64,000 nucleotides of DNA from Carex sylvatica. Taxonomy: Eukaryota; Streptophyta; Magnoliopsida; Poales; Cyperaceae. This document shows positions 1 through 11,496 of the stretch, piece by piece. A program made the translations under genes and the position numbers. Each line of letters begins with the position of its first letter. Position 1 is the stretch's first letter. The stretch spans positions 101,656 through 165,655 of the forward strand of contig CAXKVR010000053.1 of NCBI GenBank assembly GCA_964058845.1. Direction: 5' to 3'. The notes under the pieces are model-generated. The model was given only the letters and a program-made list of their open reading frames with translations, was not told where the DNA came from and searched no databases.

Positions 1-30
<30 letters not shown>
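1..30. repeat. (AT)n microsatellite at window edge
   Basis: An uninterrupted AT dinucleotide run opens the window and is cut by its edge, so its true length is unknown. Other AT runs nearby flank hairpin elements, so this one may mark another such insertion outside the window; that is inference. Positions 31-600 are AT-rich with no gene or repeat that I recognise. Confidence 0.9.
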
Positions 31-32
<2 letters not shown>

Positions 33-623
33 CTAAGCTTTCTCAACTGGATACTGGTTCAAAGTGCTTTAATCTGCTAGGTGTAAAACAGTAAAAGCAG
101 CTGCATTGTTATTTTTTTTTCAAGAATTATTGTTATTTAATTATTATATATACGTTATAACAATAATAATAGTACTAATCATTAATGTTATTAAAAAAAA
201 TTCACAGTATAAGAAGTAACGAATATACAATGTATTTTGGAGGAAAAAAAGGAGTACAATCAATAATAATTCATGGAAAATAAGAAAAATATTATGACAA
301 GATAATATAAAATTGTAGTCCCTAACGGCGTCTAGAGGGGAGTAAATAGGGGGGGTCGTAAAGACGATACGACAATTTTCAAAAATCAAAAATACGGTAC
401 GCCTATTATATTATATTTTTAGTTCAACACTTGCATTATATAAATTAATATCAAAAGTTCTGAATATATATTAAATATAAATGTTACTAAATTATAACAT
501 CAAAATGTGAAGTAGTGTAACGTTACTAAATTATTTATATTTGTAATAATTTTTCAGATTTTGTCGAATAAGAAGTTGGTTTTTTCTTTCATAAAAAATA
601 CCAACAATATATATATATATATA

Positions 624-1036
624 GAGTACGGCTACCATACATTGCAATGCATAGGCACCTCTGTCCATTGGACTATAAATCACGGATTCAAAGTCCAAAT
701 AACCGATCCAAACCGTTCATCTTGTTCTCCATATTAATATGTGCTTGGAGACCAAATTTTATATTTTTTGGAATTTGTTTACTATTTATTAAGTCACTTT
801 GAAAATCACTGATCCAACGGTGCCTTTTGATTTTACTGTAACCGTTGGATCAGCGATTTTCAATGTGGCTTAATAAATAGTAAAAAAATTCCAAAAAATA
901 TAAAATTTGGTCTCCAAGCACATATTAATATGGAGAACAAGATGAACGGTTTGGATCGGTCATTTGAACTTTGAATATGGTGATTTATAGTCCAATGCAC
1001 AGAGGTGCCTATGCATTACAATGTATGGTAGACTTA

Positions 1037-1039
<3 letters not shown>
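624..1039. mobile_element. Micron-like hairpin MITE, subtype A
   Basis: About 416 bp form one large imperfect inverted repeat. The left arm runs to about 830 and the right arm from about 833, with almost no loop. The element sits between an AT run (about 608-622) and a CT run followed by an AT run (1038-1084). The central part, including CCGTTGGATCAGCGATTTTC, is shared with the neighbouring elements, whereas the outermost 80-100 bp are specific to this subtype. There is no coding capacity. Micron MITEs of rice are known to lie within TA microsatellites; assignment to that type is inference from the flanks and structure. Confidence 0.8.
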
Positions 1040-1084
<45 letters not shown>

Positions 1085-1085
1085 G

Positions 1086-1508
1086 AGGTAGACTAATAAA
1101 TAATCGATTGTTCCTAGCCTCCCGTGCAACCAAATCATTTTCCAATTTTTAAAGTCCAAATGATCGATCCAAACGTTAGATGTGATCTCCATATTAAAAT
1201 GTGCTAGGAGACCAAATTTTACATTTTTTGGATTTTTTTTACTATTTATTAAGCTACTTTGAAAATCGCTGATTCAACGGTGGCTTAACTGAACAGTAAA
1301 ATCAGAAGTTACCGTTGGATCAGCGATTTTCAAAGTAGCTTAATAAATAGTAAAAAAATTCCAAAAAAATGTAAAATTTGGTCTCCTAGCATATTTTAAT
1401 ATGGAGATCACATCTAACGATTTGGATCGATCATTTGGACTTTAAAAATCAAAAAACGACTTGGTTGCACGGGAGGCTAGGAACAATCGATTGTTTATTA
1501 GCCTACCT
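1086..1508. mobile_element. Micron-like hairpin MITE, subtype B
   Basis: About 423 bp with arms that are near-perfect reverse complements. It begins AGGTAGACTAATAAATAATC and ends with the matching inverse. It is flanked by AT dinucleotide runs on both sides, the left one shared with subtype A and the right one with subtype C. The inner hairpin matches the other elements of the cluster, but the outer arms are unrelated to them. Short open frames across it are by-products of the inverted repeat. Confidence 0.8.
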
Positions 1509-1519
1509 ATATATATATA

Positions 1520-1944
1520 GAGGTTGGCTACTATGCTTATATAAGCATATCCCCACATATGTTTATAACTCATTTTTGTGTTTCCAATGTCCAAATGATC
1601 AATCTAAACCGTTAGATGTGATATCTATATTGAAATGTGCTTGGAGACCAAATTTTATATTTTTCTGAATTTTTTTACTATTTATTAAGACACTTCGAAA
1701 ATCGCTGATCCAATGGTGGCTTCTGATTTTACTGTTTTGTTAAGCCACCGTTGGATCAGCGATTTTCAAAGTGGCTTAATAAATAGTAAAAAAATTCAGA
1801 AAAATGTAAAATTTGGTCTCCAAGCACATTTCAATATAGAGATCATATCTAACGGTTCAGATCGACCATTTGAATATTGGAAATACAAAAATGAGTTATA
1901 AGTATAAGTGGGGATATGCTTATATAAGCATAGTAGCCAACCTC
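1520..1944. mobile_element. Micron-like hairpin MITE, subtype C (copy 1 of 3, 425 bp)
   Basis: A 425-bp near-perfect inverted repeat with termini GAGGTTGGCTACTATGCTTA and its reverse complement, flanked by (AT)n on both sides. The same element occurs at 23106-23530 and 29239-29663 with the same length. The short asymmetric loop reads in the opposite direction here compared with those two copies, so this copy is inserted in the other orientation. It encodes no protein. A transcript crossing it would fold into a stem of about 190 bp. Confidence 0.88.
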
Positions 1945-1962
1945 TATATATATATATATATA

Positions 1963-2212
1963 GCAAAGCTAGGGTGTGATGTGCTCACCAAGAAGTTTTG
2001 GTGAGCACAACTTCAAAAGTATATCGAATCGACTTTAAACGACGAATCCAAACCGTTGAAATTCACGTACTCAATGAATGATGCATGTCCATGCAAAATT
2101 TTGAAAGTTTCGAATTCATTTGGTACAAGGTCAAGCGGTCAAAGAAATAAATATTTTATTTATAAGTTATTTTATATATTCATTTTTCATTATTTCTTTG
2201 ACCTTGTACCAA
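1963..2212. repeat. Truncated hairpin element related to 52030-52395
   Basis: It starts AGCTAGGGTGTGATGTGCTC a few bases beyond the AT run after the preceding MITE. It shares order and wording with the reverse complement of the hairpin near 52.0-52.4 kb, including CGACGAATCCAAACCGTTGA and a GAATT-type segment before the centre. It holds a small internal inverted pair around the segment reading TTTGGTACAAGGTCAA (about 2138-2153). The second long arm is absent, probably because the next element (from about 2213) replaced or truncated it. Confidence 0.55.
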
Positions 2213-2890
2213 ATTAATTATCCTGGTTCAAAAGTCACTTCTAGGTAATTTAGAAAATATTGTGATCTTTCTAGTAAATTTAATTTATTAAAAGTTGTAT
2301 CTATTTTTGAAAAAAAACAAAAACTTTAATTTATTTAATGGTTGTTATTCAAAAAGAATTCTCAAAATAGATACAACTTTTAATAAATTAAATGTACTAG
2401 AAAGATCACAATATTTTCTGGATTACCTAGAAGTGACTTTTGAACCGGGATCAATAACTCAGAATCTAAGCATTTTTATTTTTTCCAATAACACATAAAG
2501 AAATATATTTATTTTTCCCAATAACACATAAAGAAATATATTTATTTTTCTTACAGCCGCGAAAAATCCGGCATGAAAAATATTGATCCGGGTTATTTGT
2601 TGCAATCTTTCTAATAAATCAAATTATATTGTATTCCATCTATTTTCAAAGAAATATATTCAACATTTCTAATATTTTAATACAAAAAAATATATATTTC
2701 TGTTTAAAAAAAAAATTCTGTTGAAAAAAAAAAAAAAAAAATCCGGTGAATGGTTAACCGGAAATTTGTCCCAAATCTGGTTATTGGATAACCGGATTGG
2801 GCATTTTTCGAATTTCATTCAAACAGTGGGTAGGTTTCGTAATTTTATGTTTTTTTTTGGGTATTTATAAAAATTTCAGTTATCTGCTCC
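2213..2890. mobile_element. Decayed Mutator-like foldback element (relative of 10285-11487)
   Basis: A strong inverted repeat (about 2221-2305 against 2365-2452) is followed by sequence closely matching the inner part of the 1.2-kb foldback at 10.3-11.5 kb, including the CACTTCTAGGTAAT segment, the AATAACACATAAAGAAATAT segment and the CCGGCATGAAAAAT segment. A 34-bp piece around 2488-2550 is tandemly duplicated. The right end near 2850-2885 resembles the terminal sequence of the complete copy, but no matching left terminus or target duplication is visible. This is therefore a fragment. Confidence 0.6.
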
Positions 2891-3660
2891 TTAATTTACG
2901 TATGTTTTTTTAATATGACTTAAAATATGATTTAATAAAAGAAATAAATATATGGGTCTCCACTCTCCACACAATTTAATTTAATTAAAAAAGTTAGGAA
3001 TACATATACATATACATATACATATATAGATTACAAAACATTGGCAAAATCTCATTAGTGGCCAGCGAATCATTAATGTTTACTAACAATATTACATGTG
3101 AAAAACGAGAGTCAGCAACTTAAAAAAAGAAAAATTAACTAATCATCACAGTTAGCATTAACATCCGATGCATGAAAAAATAATAAAAAACATGACATAA
3201 ATAAATATCACACTAAATAAGAAGTCTAAATAGAGAAAGAAATGACTATCCCAGTTAAACTAGATATTATCTGATTTGCTCTTTGACTTTTTTTATTTTT
3301 TTATTTCTCAAACGAGAGTATGCTTTGGGGTCTTCACTGGGTCCGATTTAATCGGTTTTCAATCGAACCGAAGGAGTTTGGATCAAACAGTTCGTTTTTT
3401 TTCAAAAACAAAATAAAAAATACATAAAGCAAACAAATCTAGAAAAAAATTATGTACTAAATTATCTTAGAGCAGATAACTTGACCTATATATATATACA
3501 CACACACACACATTCATTATTAATTATCCACGATACATGATCAGGAAGCTATTGGAAAGTTTAGATTTATCCACATGCACCTTGAAAGATCAAAGCCATA
3601 CAACTAGTATTATAGACATATAAGACAGCAGATAACTATACAACTGGTAAATTACCAAAA
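2890..3660. other. Intergenic sequence with short microsatellites
   Basis: There is no gene. A short ATACAT-type run lies at about 3002-3025 and a TA/CA run at about 3487-3512. Around 3340-3390 there is a CCGATTTAATCGGTTTT-like stretch resembling the segment at 42.73-42.93 kb, probably a hAT-type remnant. The rest is plain AT-rich sequence that probably includes the 3' UTR of the FRO gene, which ends at 3666. Confidence 0.5.
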
Positions 3661-3665
3661 TTAAT

Positions 3666-6600
3666 TTAAAGATCAAAGCTGTGGCTATGGAAATGGAATA
3701 TTGCATGATTCTTTCTTCCTCTCTTGAGGTTCTGCGACCGGCATTCTTTTGCAAGGCTGCACTGGAGGCCTGGGGGCCCGCACACTAGCACTCCGATATC
3801 AGCACTTCCAACTTTATCTGAGAAGGTTGTAAATAATTCTGCAAAAAAAAAAAAATTAATAACTTGAGTCACTTGCGTATCCCTTGAATAACAAAATATA
3901 TCAGATATGCTGCATACCTTCATACAAGACATATAAAATAGATAAATAACTTGAGAACATGAAAATTGCATTTTTATTCTATATCCATTGACCATTGGTG
4001 TATTTATTTTTGTTAAGATGTCCAAACTACCCCCAATATTTTCTCAGATCAGAAGTCAAAGAATATTCTTGACAGTGATTTTTGAAAAAAAAAAAAAAAT
4101 CTTAGAATGAACTAAGAAGATATATACATGATTTACATATCACTGTAAAATTATATGGGATATTTCTTGTTTCATTGGATGTGCATGATTCTAGGAGGTT
4201 TTGCAAAGTTATAGATTCAATCATGAAATTTTCTTTTCAAAGAAAAAAATATTACCTTCAAGATTAGGTCTACGTCCATAGTGAACAGTTTGCACACTTG
4301 CCAGATCTCTCTGACCCATCTCACAATTTAACGCTGGTTCAACGACATCATCAGTTGTTTCATCACCAACTCCCCAATTTTCCATTTTTGCCCTTCTCTC
4401 TTCAAAGAAATGCCACAAAATAATAACAAAACCACCAAAAAACACCACTCCTGCTAACATGCATGCAGTGAACAAAAGCCCCCGGTACCACCACTGGTAT
4501 ATGCCAAATTTCTCGATGTAATACACTTGGACAACCCCGAATAATGCGATGAATCCAAGAGTGGATATAACCACATAGAGACCTGCAAAAATATTATTTC
4601 CCGTCCCGACCAAGCATGACATGCGGCTCCCGTTTTTCATGAAAATTGAAGGGAAGCTTAGTGTTTGTTCGATCTTACCCTCCTCCTATTTAAGTATAAA
4701 TGGTAAATAGTTACACAAAATATTTGCTTCCAAGAAAGAATTTGGGAATTTTGAATTTTAATTGGAAATTTGGAAATAGTGATTCCCACTGCTTGGTCAC
4801 ATGCACAAAATAAAAAAAGATGCGATAAAAATAAGGAATTGTGCAGGATATATAAATACCAGATTATGCCACTGTACTGAATAGCACTTGGTACCAGATT
4901 GGTCCCTGAATGCTTTTTAAGGTAAGTAAAACATTCTTTTGGCCGATTTGTTTTTTGATAAATGCATAAAGTAAAACTGATTCGGTGTCACATATCTAGC
5001 TCATAAGAAATAGGCAAAATCACAGTAAATTAAGTACATATATAAGTTTTTATTTACCAATGAAGGCTCCGATTGTTGCGTTACAAAAGTTTGAATATCA
5101 AGATCTAATCTTTCAGAGAACGAGGGGCAACTTGATTGTGCATCCACCGCTGAGAGAAGAGACAATTCATGTGATTTCTTTACGGCCCAAATTACCAAAA
5201 TATTTTTGGGCAGACATGGTTTTTCTTCCTGGACTCGGTGTAAAATGTCACTCAAAATGGCCAAGAATGGAGATATGCCAATACCCCCTGCAACTAATAT
5301 AAGATTTTCGTACCTGTGAAGGAAATTATATAGATCGATCAATTAATATAGATTGGTAATGAACAGTGATTAAGTCATAATAACCAAGCTATTTCTAAAC
5401 AATTAGTTAATAGAAATGTCCAAAAAAATAAAGTACACAACACTTATGGTATATAGGTAAATCAAGTTGGTACCGTGACTCAGTGGTGACTCAGTGGCGT
5501 AGCCAGGATTTTCATCAACGTAGGCAAAATAAATTATTATTATATTAGTTATTATTATTATTATTTTATTTAAATTATTAAATTATAAAACATTATTAAA
5601 TAATTTTCATTGGAAGCAGAACTGGTAATTAACTATGAATTAAAATCGAGAAAATCAGTAGAAATTAACCGAAATAGATCGAAAACTCGATTTTTCAAAA
5701 ATTTACTTTGAAGCATAGTTCACAATACTCTTCTATTAAAATTCAGCTCATTTTAAATAGTTAAACGTAATAAAAATAATTTCATGGATTACATTAAATT
5801 TCAGTATATTAATTTATAAAATATTTTAGTCTATTTCTTTCAAAAAAAATAAAAAATTTATTGTGATCCCACTATCATACCATTCTTATTCACTTTCCTT
5901 TTGTCGGTATATTTCAAAATAGATTGATGAAAGACTACCAAAATTGTAGTGACTCGGTCAATTTCACTAATTGAGAGCTTTGACCCAGTCAGGAGTAGGC
6001 AAAACTCAAATTCAGAGATAGACAAAACACAATCCAAACCAACTATATACGAACTTGGTATCGTATTTCAAAATCCAGGGGTAGGCGACTGCCTACCCCT
6101 GGATATGGGTGGCTCCGCCACTGCCGTGACTCATACAATGTCTGGTACATAGTGCACAGTATACACTATAAGTAAAGACAAACTGATTAAGTGGCTTACA
6201 TCAAGTGGTATGGTGACTCATGCCCGTAAGGTCCCTCTACAGAGGCAGTGATCTTGCCAGGTGGTATATCGGACCCATCTTTTGACTGATTAGGATAGTC
6301 GGTGATAATATCACGCAATTTACCAGTCCATGAACCGAGCACCTTGATAAGAACTGAAATGTGGTGTCTACCATCCAAGGGACTTGATGACACACTAAAT
6401 GGATGCCATTGGAGCCATGATAATTCGCGCACTTGAACAAAAATAAAGCTGAGAGCGTTATAGTGCAGATCTGCAAAAGTAAATCATGTAGGACATCACA
6501 ATCAATCAATAAATTTAACCCCTACAACATGAGAAATATCACATCAACAGTTTCTCAAAAACATACCCAATATACCAATAATGAAATTTAATTGCAATTC

Positions 6601-9369
6601 TTCTGAACATAAAGAGTATTATAATCATAGTTTTATCAGAAAATGGGATTGTTGTTGCGCATACTGTTTAGGTTCATATGGAATATTTTCAAAAGAAAAT
6701 GATATAAACTTTGGCAAAAAAAATTCCCATTTTTTTGTGAATTTAGAGTGTTTATCATGCTCTACAGATGCATGAAATTGTCCTTATATTTAAGTTTACA
6801 GATCTTTCACACAGCACCCCCCCCCCCCCCCCCCAAAAAAAAAATGTGGCAAACATGATGAAAGAAAAATTAGAAAAGTAGTCTTACTTGCGGGTTTTGA
6901 GAAGGTCAACTCAACTGTACCACATGGCCGGCATGAGGCCGATACAAGATCAACCTTAGTTCTTGATTGACAAAACCTCAGAAACCTGTCAAGCATAAAG
7001 AGAAAAACTGCACCAGCACCGATGCTAAAAATAAAATCCCCAACATGCAGTGCCAAAAATACGACAAAAATCACGTAGAGTTGGTGCGTGTAGAAAAATA
7101 GCTCGAATTGCTTCTTCCTGACAGGGTGTAGAGATGTAACCCACATTAAGAGGCCGGCTAATAGGCTGATTACACCTGGGAGATTTGCCACTCCAATATC
7201 TTTCCATTCTAGCATCTATATGTAAGATAGTTTGGGTTTGTTAGAAAATTTGCATAATGTCACAAATAAAACAATTGAATTCTGAGTTTGCATAGGATAT
7301 TGTCCAGAACTTCTGAAATAGCATGTAACTTGGGGACCAAAGTAGAAAATTTGCAATTTCTTTGAGACAATTTGTGCGATGAACTGATATATCATTTTTA
7401 CATTGCGATGGTAATTCCGCCTTCTCTATTCTCTGATAAATATTTTTTTTTATTTCCAATAAACCTGTATATATTTTTTAATATTTAAAAAAATGGAAAT
7501 GAAAGAGCAAACAGGTTTTAAATATCATACTAACTTTTTCAAGAAAGATGTGTTGTAAATCCCAAGAAATCATATAAGAAAGGCCATGCAATGTAAACAA
7601 AAACATGGTGAGGTGACCAAGCCAGACATGATATCGTGTCGCATGCTCAAATGGGATGTCGATCAGGCGAAGAAGAATAGAGCCTCTTGCAACCGGAAGG
7701 AATAGGAATATCATGCAGAATAAACCAATCGAGCCTAACCGAAGGCCAATCACTTCCAGCATCAGATAACTGTGTTCAATTGAAATGTTCTAATGTTAAA
7801 ACCATATTGATTCTCCTTTCACAAATCCGTTAAAATTACGGATGGAAATTTCCAAAAATAATCCTAGGAAAACAACTGAGTACACAACATTACTACCACC
7901 AAAATAGTAGCAAATTATGTTCTATCTTCATATTTCACATAAGGATTATATAACATATGTATGGTAAATTCAGACAAAAGACCTCACAGATAAAACACCT
8001 GAGCAAATCACCTCATGACAAGATGTTATAGTAAATCCTCATAGTACTGTGAAATGATAATATATGAAAGGACGAATAAGGCATGCTTATGGTGAATGAT
8101 AGTATTATAAATTAATTAAGGGAGTACCTTTTCTCCATCGAAGGAATGGAGAATTTCGAAAGAAGTTCAGTGGTTTCAACAGTATAATAAGTCATCGCCC
8201 ACAAAATGTAGACAATAAAAAGCGCAATTCCAATAAATTCTGCAGCAGAAACCACCCCAAATGGCCCGTCAACCAAGACTGGAAATGTCCAGAGTCGAAA
8301 CCGAGGAAATTTTGATTTCTTTTTCCTGTTAAGCAATAAAACCGTGTTAAAATTAAAGATAAATACCGTGCCATATGAGGATTCCAAAATATAGATATTT
8401 TTATAATTGTCAGTACTAGATCAGAAGTGGAGTCAGACTTTCACGCTATAGGTCAAAAATATATTGGAGGGTCAACCACATAAAATTTTCATGCTGTGTA
8501 TGGGAGTCAAGTTTACGGTCTCCATAGCATTTTACTCTAAACTATATATAAAATCATGTATAATAACAGAAATTTTGAAAATGAATGGGGTCAATTGACC
8601 CACCATTTTACTAACACTAAATTTTCCACTGACTAGATATGCAATGGCGGTAAAATCCGAGAATAATTTTTGAAAGCATTACAATTGTAATAGTTTGAAA
8701 AAAAAGAAATAAATTTTGTACTCGAAATCATCTCCGGGAAAGGCAGAGACATAGATGAAGGCCAGAAATGCAATTATCAGAATTGGGGCGCTGAAGCCGA
8801 GAAATATGCTACCTGAAAATCTCAACACAAACAAAATAAATACAATTGATATAAAATCTGTAGTACGTATCATCCGGGTGTAAAATAATTTGTACCTGAA
8901 GCTTGCTTTTACACCTCAATAAAAATGATCACATTGAGCCTCAAATAAGCAAACACAAGGAATTGATATAAAAATAATTACTGGTATATGGCTGCTACCT
9001 CAGTATTTGGGTATGATATCAGAATATGAGTATCTGCGCCAACTTAAATTAACTAATGAAGCTAGATTTTATCTAAAAAACTACGAATGCGAATTTGTTA
9101 ATTAAAGTAAAAGAAAATATTAACACATATATACCGGTGATGCCAAAGATGGTTCCTTGAGTAGCCGTGACCCACATTTGCAACACCTCCCTTCCAATGC
9201 AATAGAAGAAAATTGCACAAACCCAAATTATAAGTATAACCCACATGAGAAATTTGAGGGTCCATTTGGCGAGAGATGGCAACCATGATGATTTCTCGGA
9301 GAAATTCGCACTTCTCGAACTTCCGCTCAGTAGTAGCGGTTCCTCTTGGGAATTGTTATTACGTGCCAT
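3666..9369 (-). CDS. FRO: Ferric reduction oxidase (ferric-chelate reductase), 9 exons, 738 aa
   Basis: This membrane flavocytochrome moves electrons from cytosolic NADPH through FAD and two haems to Fe(III) or Cu(II) on the far side of the membrane. Exons (minus strand): 9369-9135, 8812-8722, 8325-8128, 7769-7535, 7215-6888, 6470-6200, 5313-5058, 4685-4256, 3838-3666. All junctions are GT-AG and the phases agree. Seen in the protein: a hydrophilic N-terminus; several membrane segments; paired haem histidines H222/H236 and H297/H310; the FAD motif HPFS at 385-388; the NADPH motifs GGIGISPF near 462 and CGPPG at 701-705; two more membrane helices in exon 8; C-terminus SHSFDL. The length and C-terminus resemble the FRO6/FRO7 branch, but that assignment is from memory and the compartment (plasma membrane or plastid) is not decided here. 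No broken residue was seen, so the gene is probably functional. Confidence 0.93.
5481..6123. mobile_element. Non-autonomous hAT-type element in FRO intron 6
   Basis: A 643-bp insertion flanked by an exact 8-bp direct repeat, CCGTGACT (5473-5480 and 6124-6131), the size typical of hAT transposons. The termini are CAGTGG at the left and CCACTG at the right. The right end read inward is CAGTGGCGGAGCCACCC, and the left end contains CAGTGGCGTAGCCAGG after an 11-bp partial duplication of its own tip. A small palindrome of a CCAGGGGTAGGC repeat lies at about 6074-6102. There is no transposase. It sits wholly in the intron, so it lengthens the pre-mRNA without touching the coding exons. Confidence 0.85.
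6817..6834. repeat. Poly(C) tract, 18 bases, in FRO intron 5
   Basis: Eighteen consecutive C on the plus strand, followed by ten A. On the FRO sense strand it is a poly(G) run just inside the intron after exon 5. Similar tracts occur at 32359, 53372 and 63684. The exact length is likely to be uncertain in any assembly. Confidence 0.9.
8410..8640. repeat. Dispersed repeat in FRO intron 2, related to 63520-63705
   Basis: It shares with the segment near 63.5-63.7 kb the ordered blocks 'gtca..cata.aattttcatgctg', 'catagcattttactct' and 'aatgggg(g)tcaattga'. The type begins with an AGTGGAGTCAGA or GCGGAGCCAAA end, resembling the CAGTGGCGGAGCC ends of the hAT-like element in intron 6. Termini and target duplication are not clear, so this is a decayed copy. 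Confidence 0.55.
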
Positions 9370-9462
9370 GGAACAAGAGAAATTAATACAGTATAATAGT
9401 GTACTGAAGTTGGGTACAGCTCCTGGAATAAAATATTGAGAGAATTGGGGTTTTCTTTTGTA

Positions 9463-9738
9463 GGGGGGAGAAATTTCACTATACCCCCTAAAAAACATTC
9501 AAATTACGCATTTCCTCCTCAAAAATTCATGATGTCACACTTATCCTTCTAATTTCAAGACCTCAAATTTTCTTAATAAAGGGTAAAATTATTTACTTTA
9601 TAAATTTTAAATGAGTTCTAATAGAAAAGACAGTAAAATGTGTGAATTTGTGAAATTTAGATGGGTAAATATAATATTATGAAAATGGGAGATATACGTA
9701 ATTTTGAAGTTTTTGAGAGGTATACATAAAATTACCCC
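9463..9738. mobile_element. Imperfect MITE immediately upstream of FRO
   Basis: An imperfect inverted repeat of about 276 bp. The left end reads GGGGAGAAATTTCACTATAC and the right end, read inward, GGGGTAATTTTATGTATACC. Both arms then contain a TCAAAATTACG-like block. Flanking TCTTTT occurs on both sides, compatible with a degraded target duplication. It begins about 95 bp upstream of the FRO start codon, so it lies in the FRO 5' leader or promoter. Confidence 0.6.
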
Positions 9739-10275
9739 TCTTTTCGATGTGGAATTGGAAGCAACAGAGAACAGGTAATTCTCTACAATTATAGGAATTG
9801 AACGGTTACAATTATTTGCTTTTAATCACGTAAGTAAATAGAATTATAGAAACTTATCGTTGTACAATTAAATGTGTATGTATTATTAGAAATTGAGTTG
9901 TAAATCTATAAAATCCAAAGGAAAAGTGGGAGAGGGAGACAAACCTTGTCAGTTGTAACTATTGTGGGGTGATGTGGGCCCATGTGGCATTGTCACTTTT
10001 GAGAGAAACTTGTGCAAGTAATTACTTAAATATGGAACGCTTGAAAGCTCCAAGTTGTACCCCAAAGGGCTTATTTTAGGAAGAAGGTTGGTGAATTCAG
10101 TCCGTAAAACTAATCACAAATTAAATACATAAAAAGTGGTATAATTTAGCATATTCATGAGACACTCGCCAAATACATAAAGTGGACCAAATTTAAATTT
10201 AGTTTGTTTTTGTATATATAGTACGAAAAACAAGTTTTGTGAAAAATTAATAATCTCAATTTAATCTGATTGGAG
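9739..10275. other. Intergenic, no recognised feature
   Basis: AT-rich sequence between the FRO upstream region and the foldback element. I see no gene, RNA or clear repeat here. It would contain distal FRO promoter sequence if the gene is regulated from upstream, but no specific motif can be supported. Confidence 0.4.
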
Positions 10276-10284
10276 CATACGCTA

Positions 10285-11487
10285 CCGATTTTTTTATTAA
10301 TATCCAAAAAAAAATTGAAATTTTAAAAAATAACCAGTTTGGTATCAGATTTCGAAAACTACCCAAACCGCAAAATTTTTTTGCAGTTTCAAGGTCTAAA
10401 ACCGCAAAAAATATTTGCGGTTTTACAATTTAAAAATAGTTTAAAAAAAAAAAAAATCTAAAACCGCAAAATTTTTTTGCGGTTTTACAATTCAAAATCA
10501 GTTTAAAAAAAAAAATTGCTGTTTTTTATTTTTTCAGCTTTTTTTATTTAAATAGAAATATTGATAATTTATTTATTTTTTATATTAAAATATTAGAAAT
10601 ATTTAATATATTTCTTTAAAAATAAATGAAATACTATATAATTTAATTTATTAGAAAGACTGCTACGAATAATCCGGATCAACATTTTTCATGCCGGATT
10701 TTTTGCGGTTGTAAGGAAAATTAATATATTTCTTTATGTGTTATTGGAAAAAAATAAATATGCTTAGATTCTCAGTTATTAATCCCGGTTTAAAAGTCAC
10801 TTCTAGGTAATACAGAAATTATTATCATCCTTCTAGTGCATTTAATTTATAAAAAAACAAAAATTTTAAATTATTTAATGATTGGTATTAAAAATAATTC
10901 TCAAAATAGATATAACTTTTTTATAAATTAAATGCACTAAAAGGATGACAATAATTTCTGTATTACCTAGAAGTGATTTTTAAACTGAGATCAATAACTG
11001 AGAATCTAAGCATTTTTTTTTTTTCCAATAACACATAAAAAAATATATTAATTTTCTTTACAACCGCAAAAAATATGGCATGAAAAATGTTGATCCGGAT
11101 TATTTGGCTTTCTAATAAATTAAATTATATAGTATTTCATTTATTTTTAAAGAAATATATTAAATATTTCTAATATTTTAATATAAAAAATAAATAAATT
11201 ATCAATATTTCTATTTAAATAAAAAATAGCTGAAAAAATAAAAAATAGCAATAATTTTTTTTTTTTTAAAACTGATTTTGAATTGTAAAACCACAAAAAA
11301 ATTTTGCGGTTTTAGATTATTTATTTATTTTTTATTATTATTATTATTTTTAAAACTGTTTTTAAATTGTAAAACCGCAAAAAAACCGCAAAAATATTTT
11401 GCTGTTTGGGTAGTTTTCAAAATCTGATGCCAAACTGGTTATTTTTTAAAATTTCAATTTTTTTTTGAATATTAATAAAAAAATCGG
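10285..11487. mobile_element. Mutator-like foldback transposon with 9-bp target duplication
   Basis: A 1203-bp element made almost entirely of one long inverted repeat. The left terminus is CCGATTTTTTTATTAATATC and the right terminus is its near reverse complement. It is flanked by an exact 9-bp direct repeat CATACGCTA (10276-10284 and 11488-11496), the size expected for Mutator-like elements. Inner stems carry several AAAACCGCAAAAA-type blocks, arranged symmetrically. It encodes no protein, so it must have moved using a transposase supplied elsewhere. A related fragment lies at 2213-2890. Confidence 0.88.
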
Positions 11488-11496
11488 CATACGCTA

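Noticed and set aside
1435..1901. Open frames encoding a recurring peptide (with [18 protein letters not shown]) also seen near 23170-23355 and 29303-29488
   Set aside because: The recurrence comes from the hairpin MITE arms, read through the inverted repeat. The frames have no domain, no promoter context and end in simple sequence, so they are not genes.
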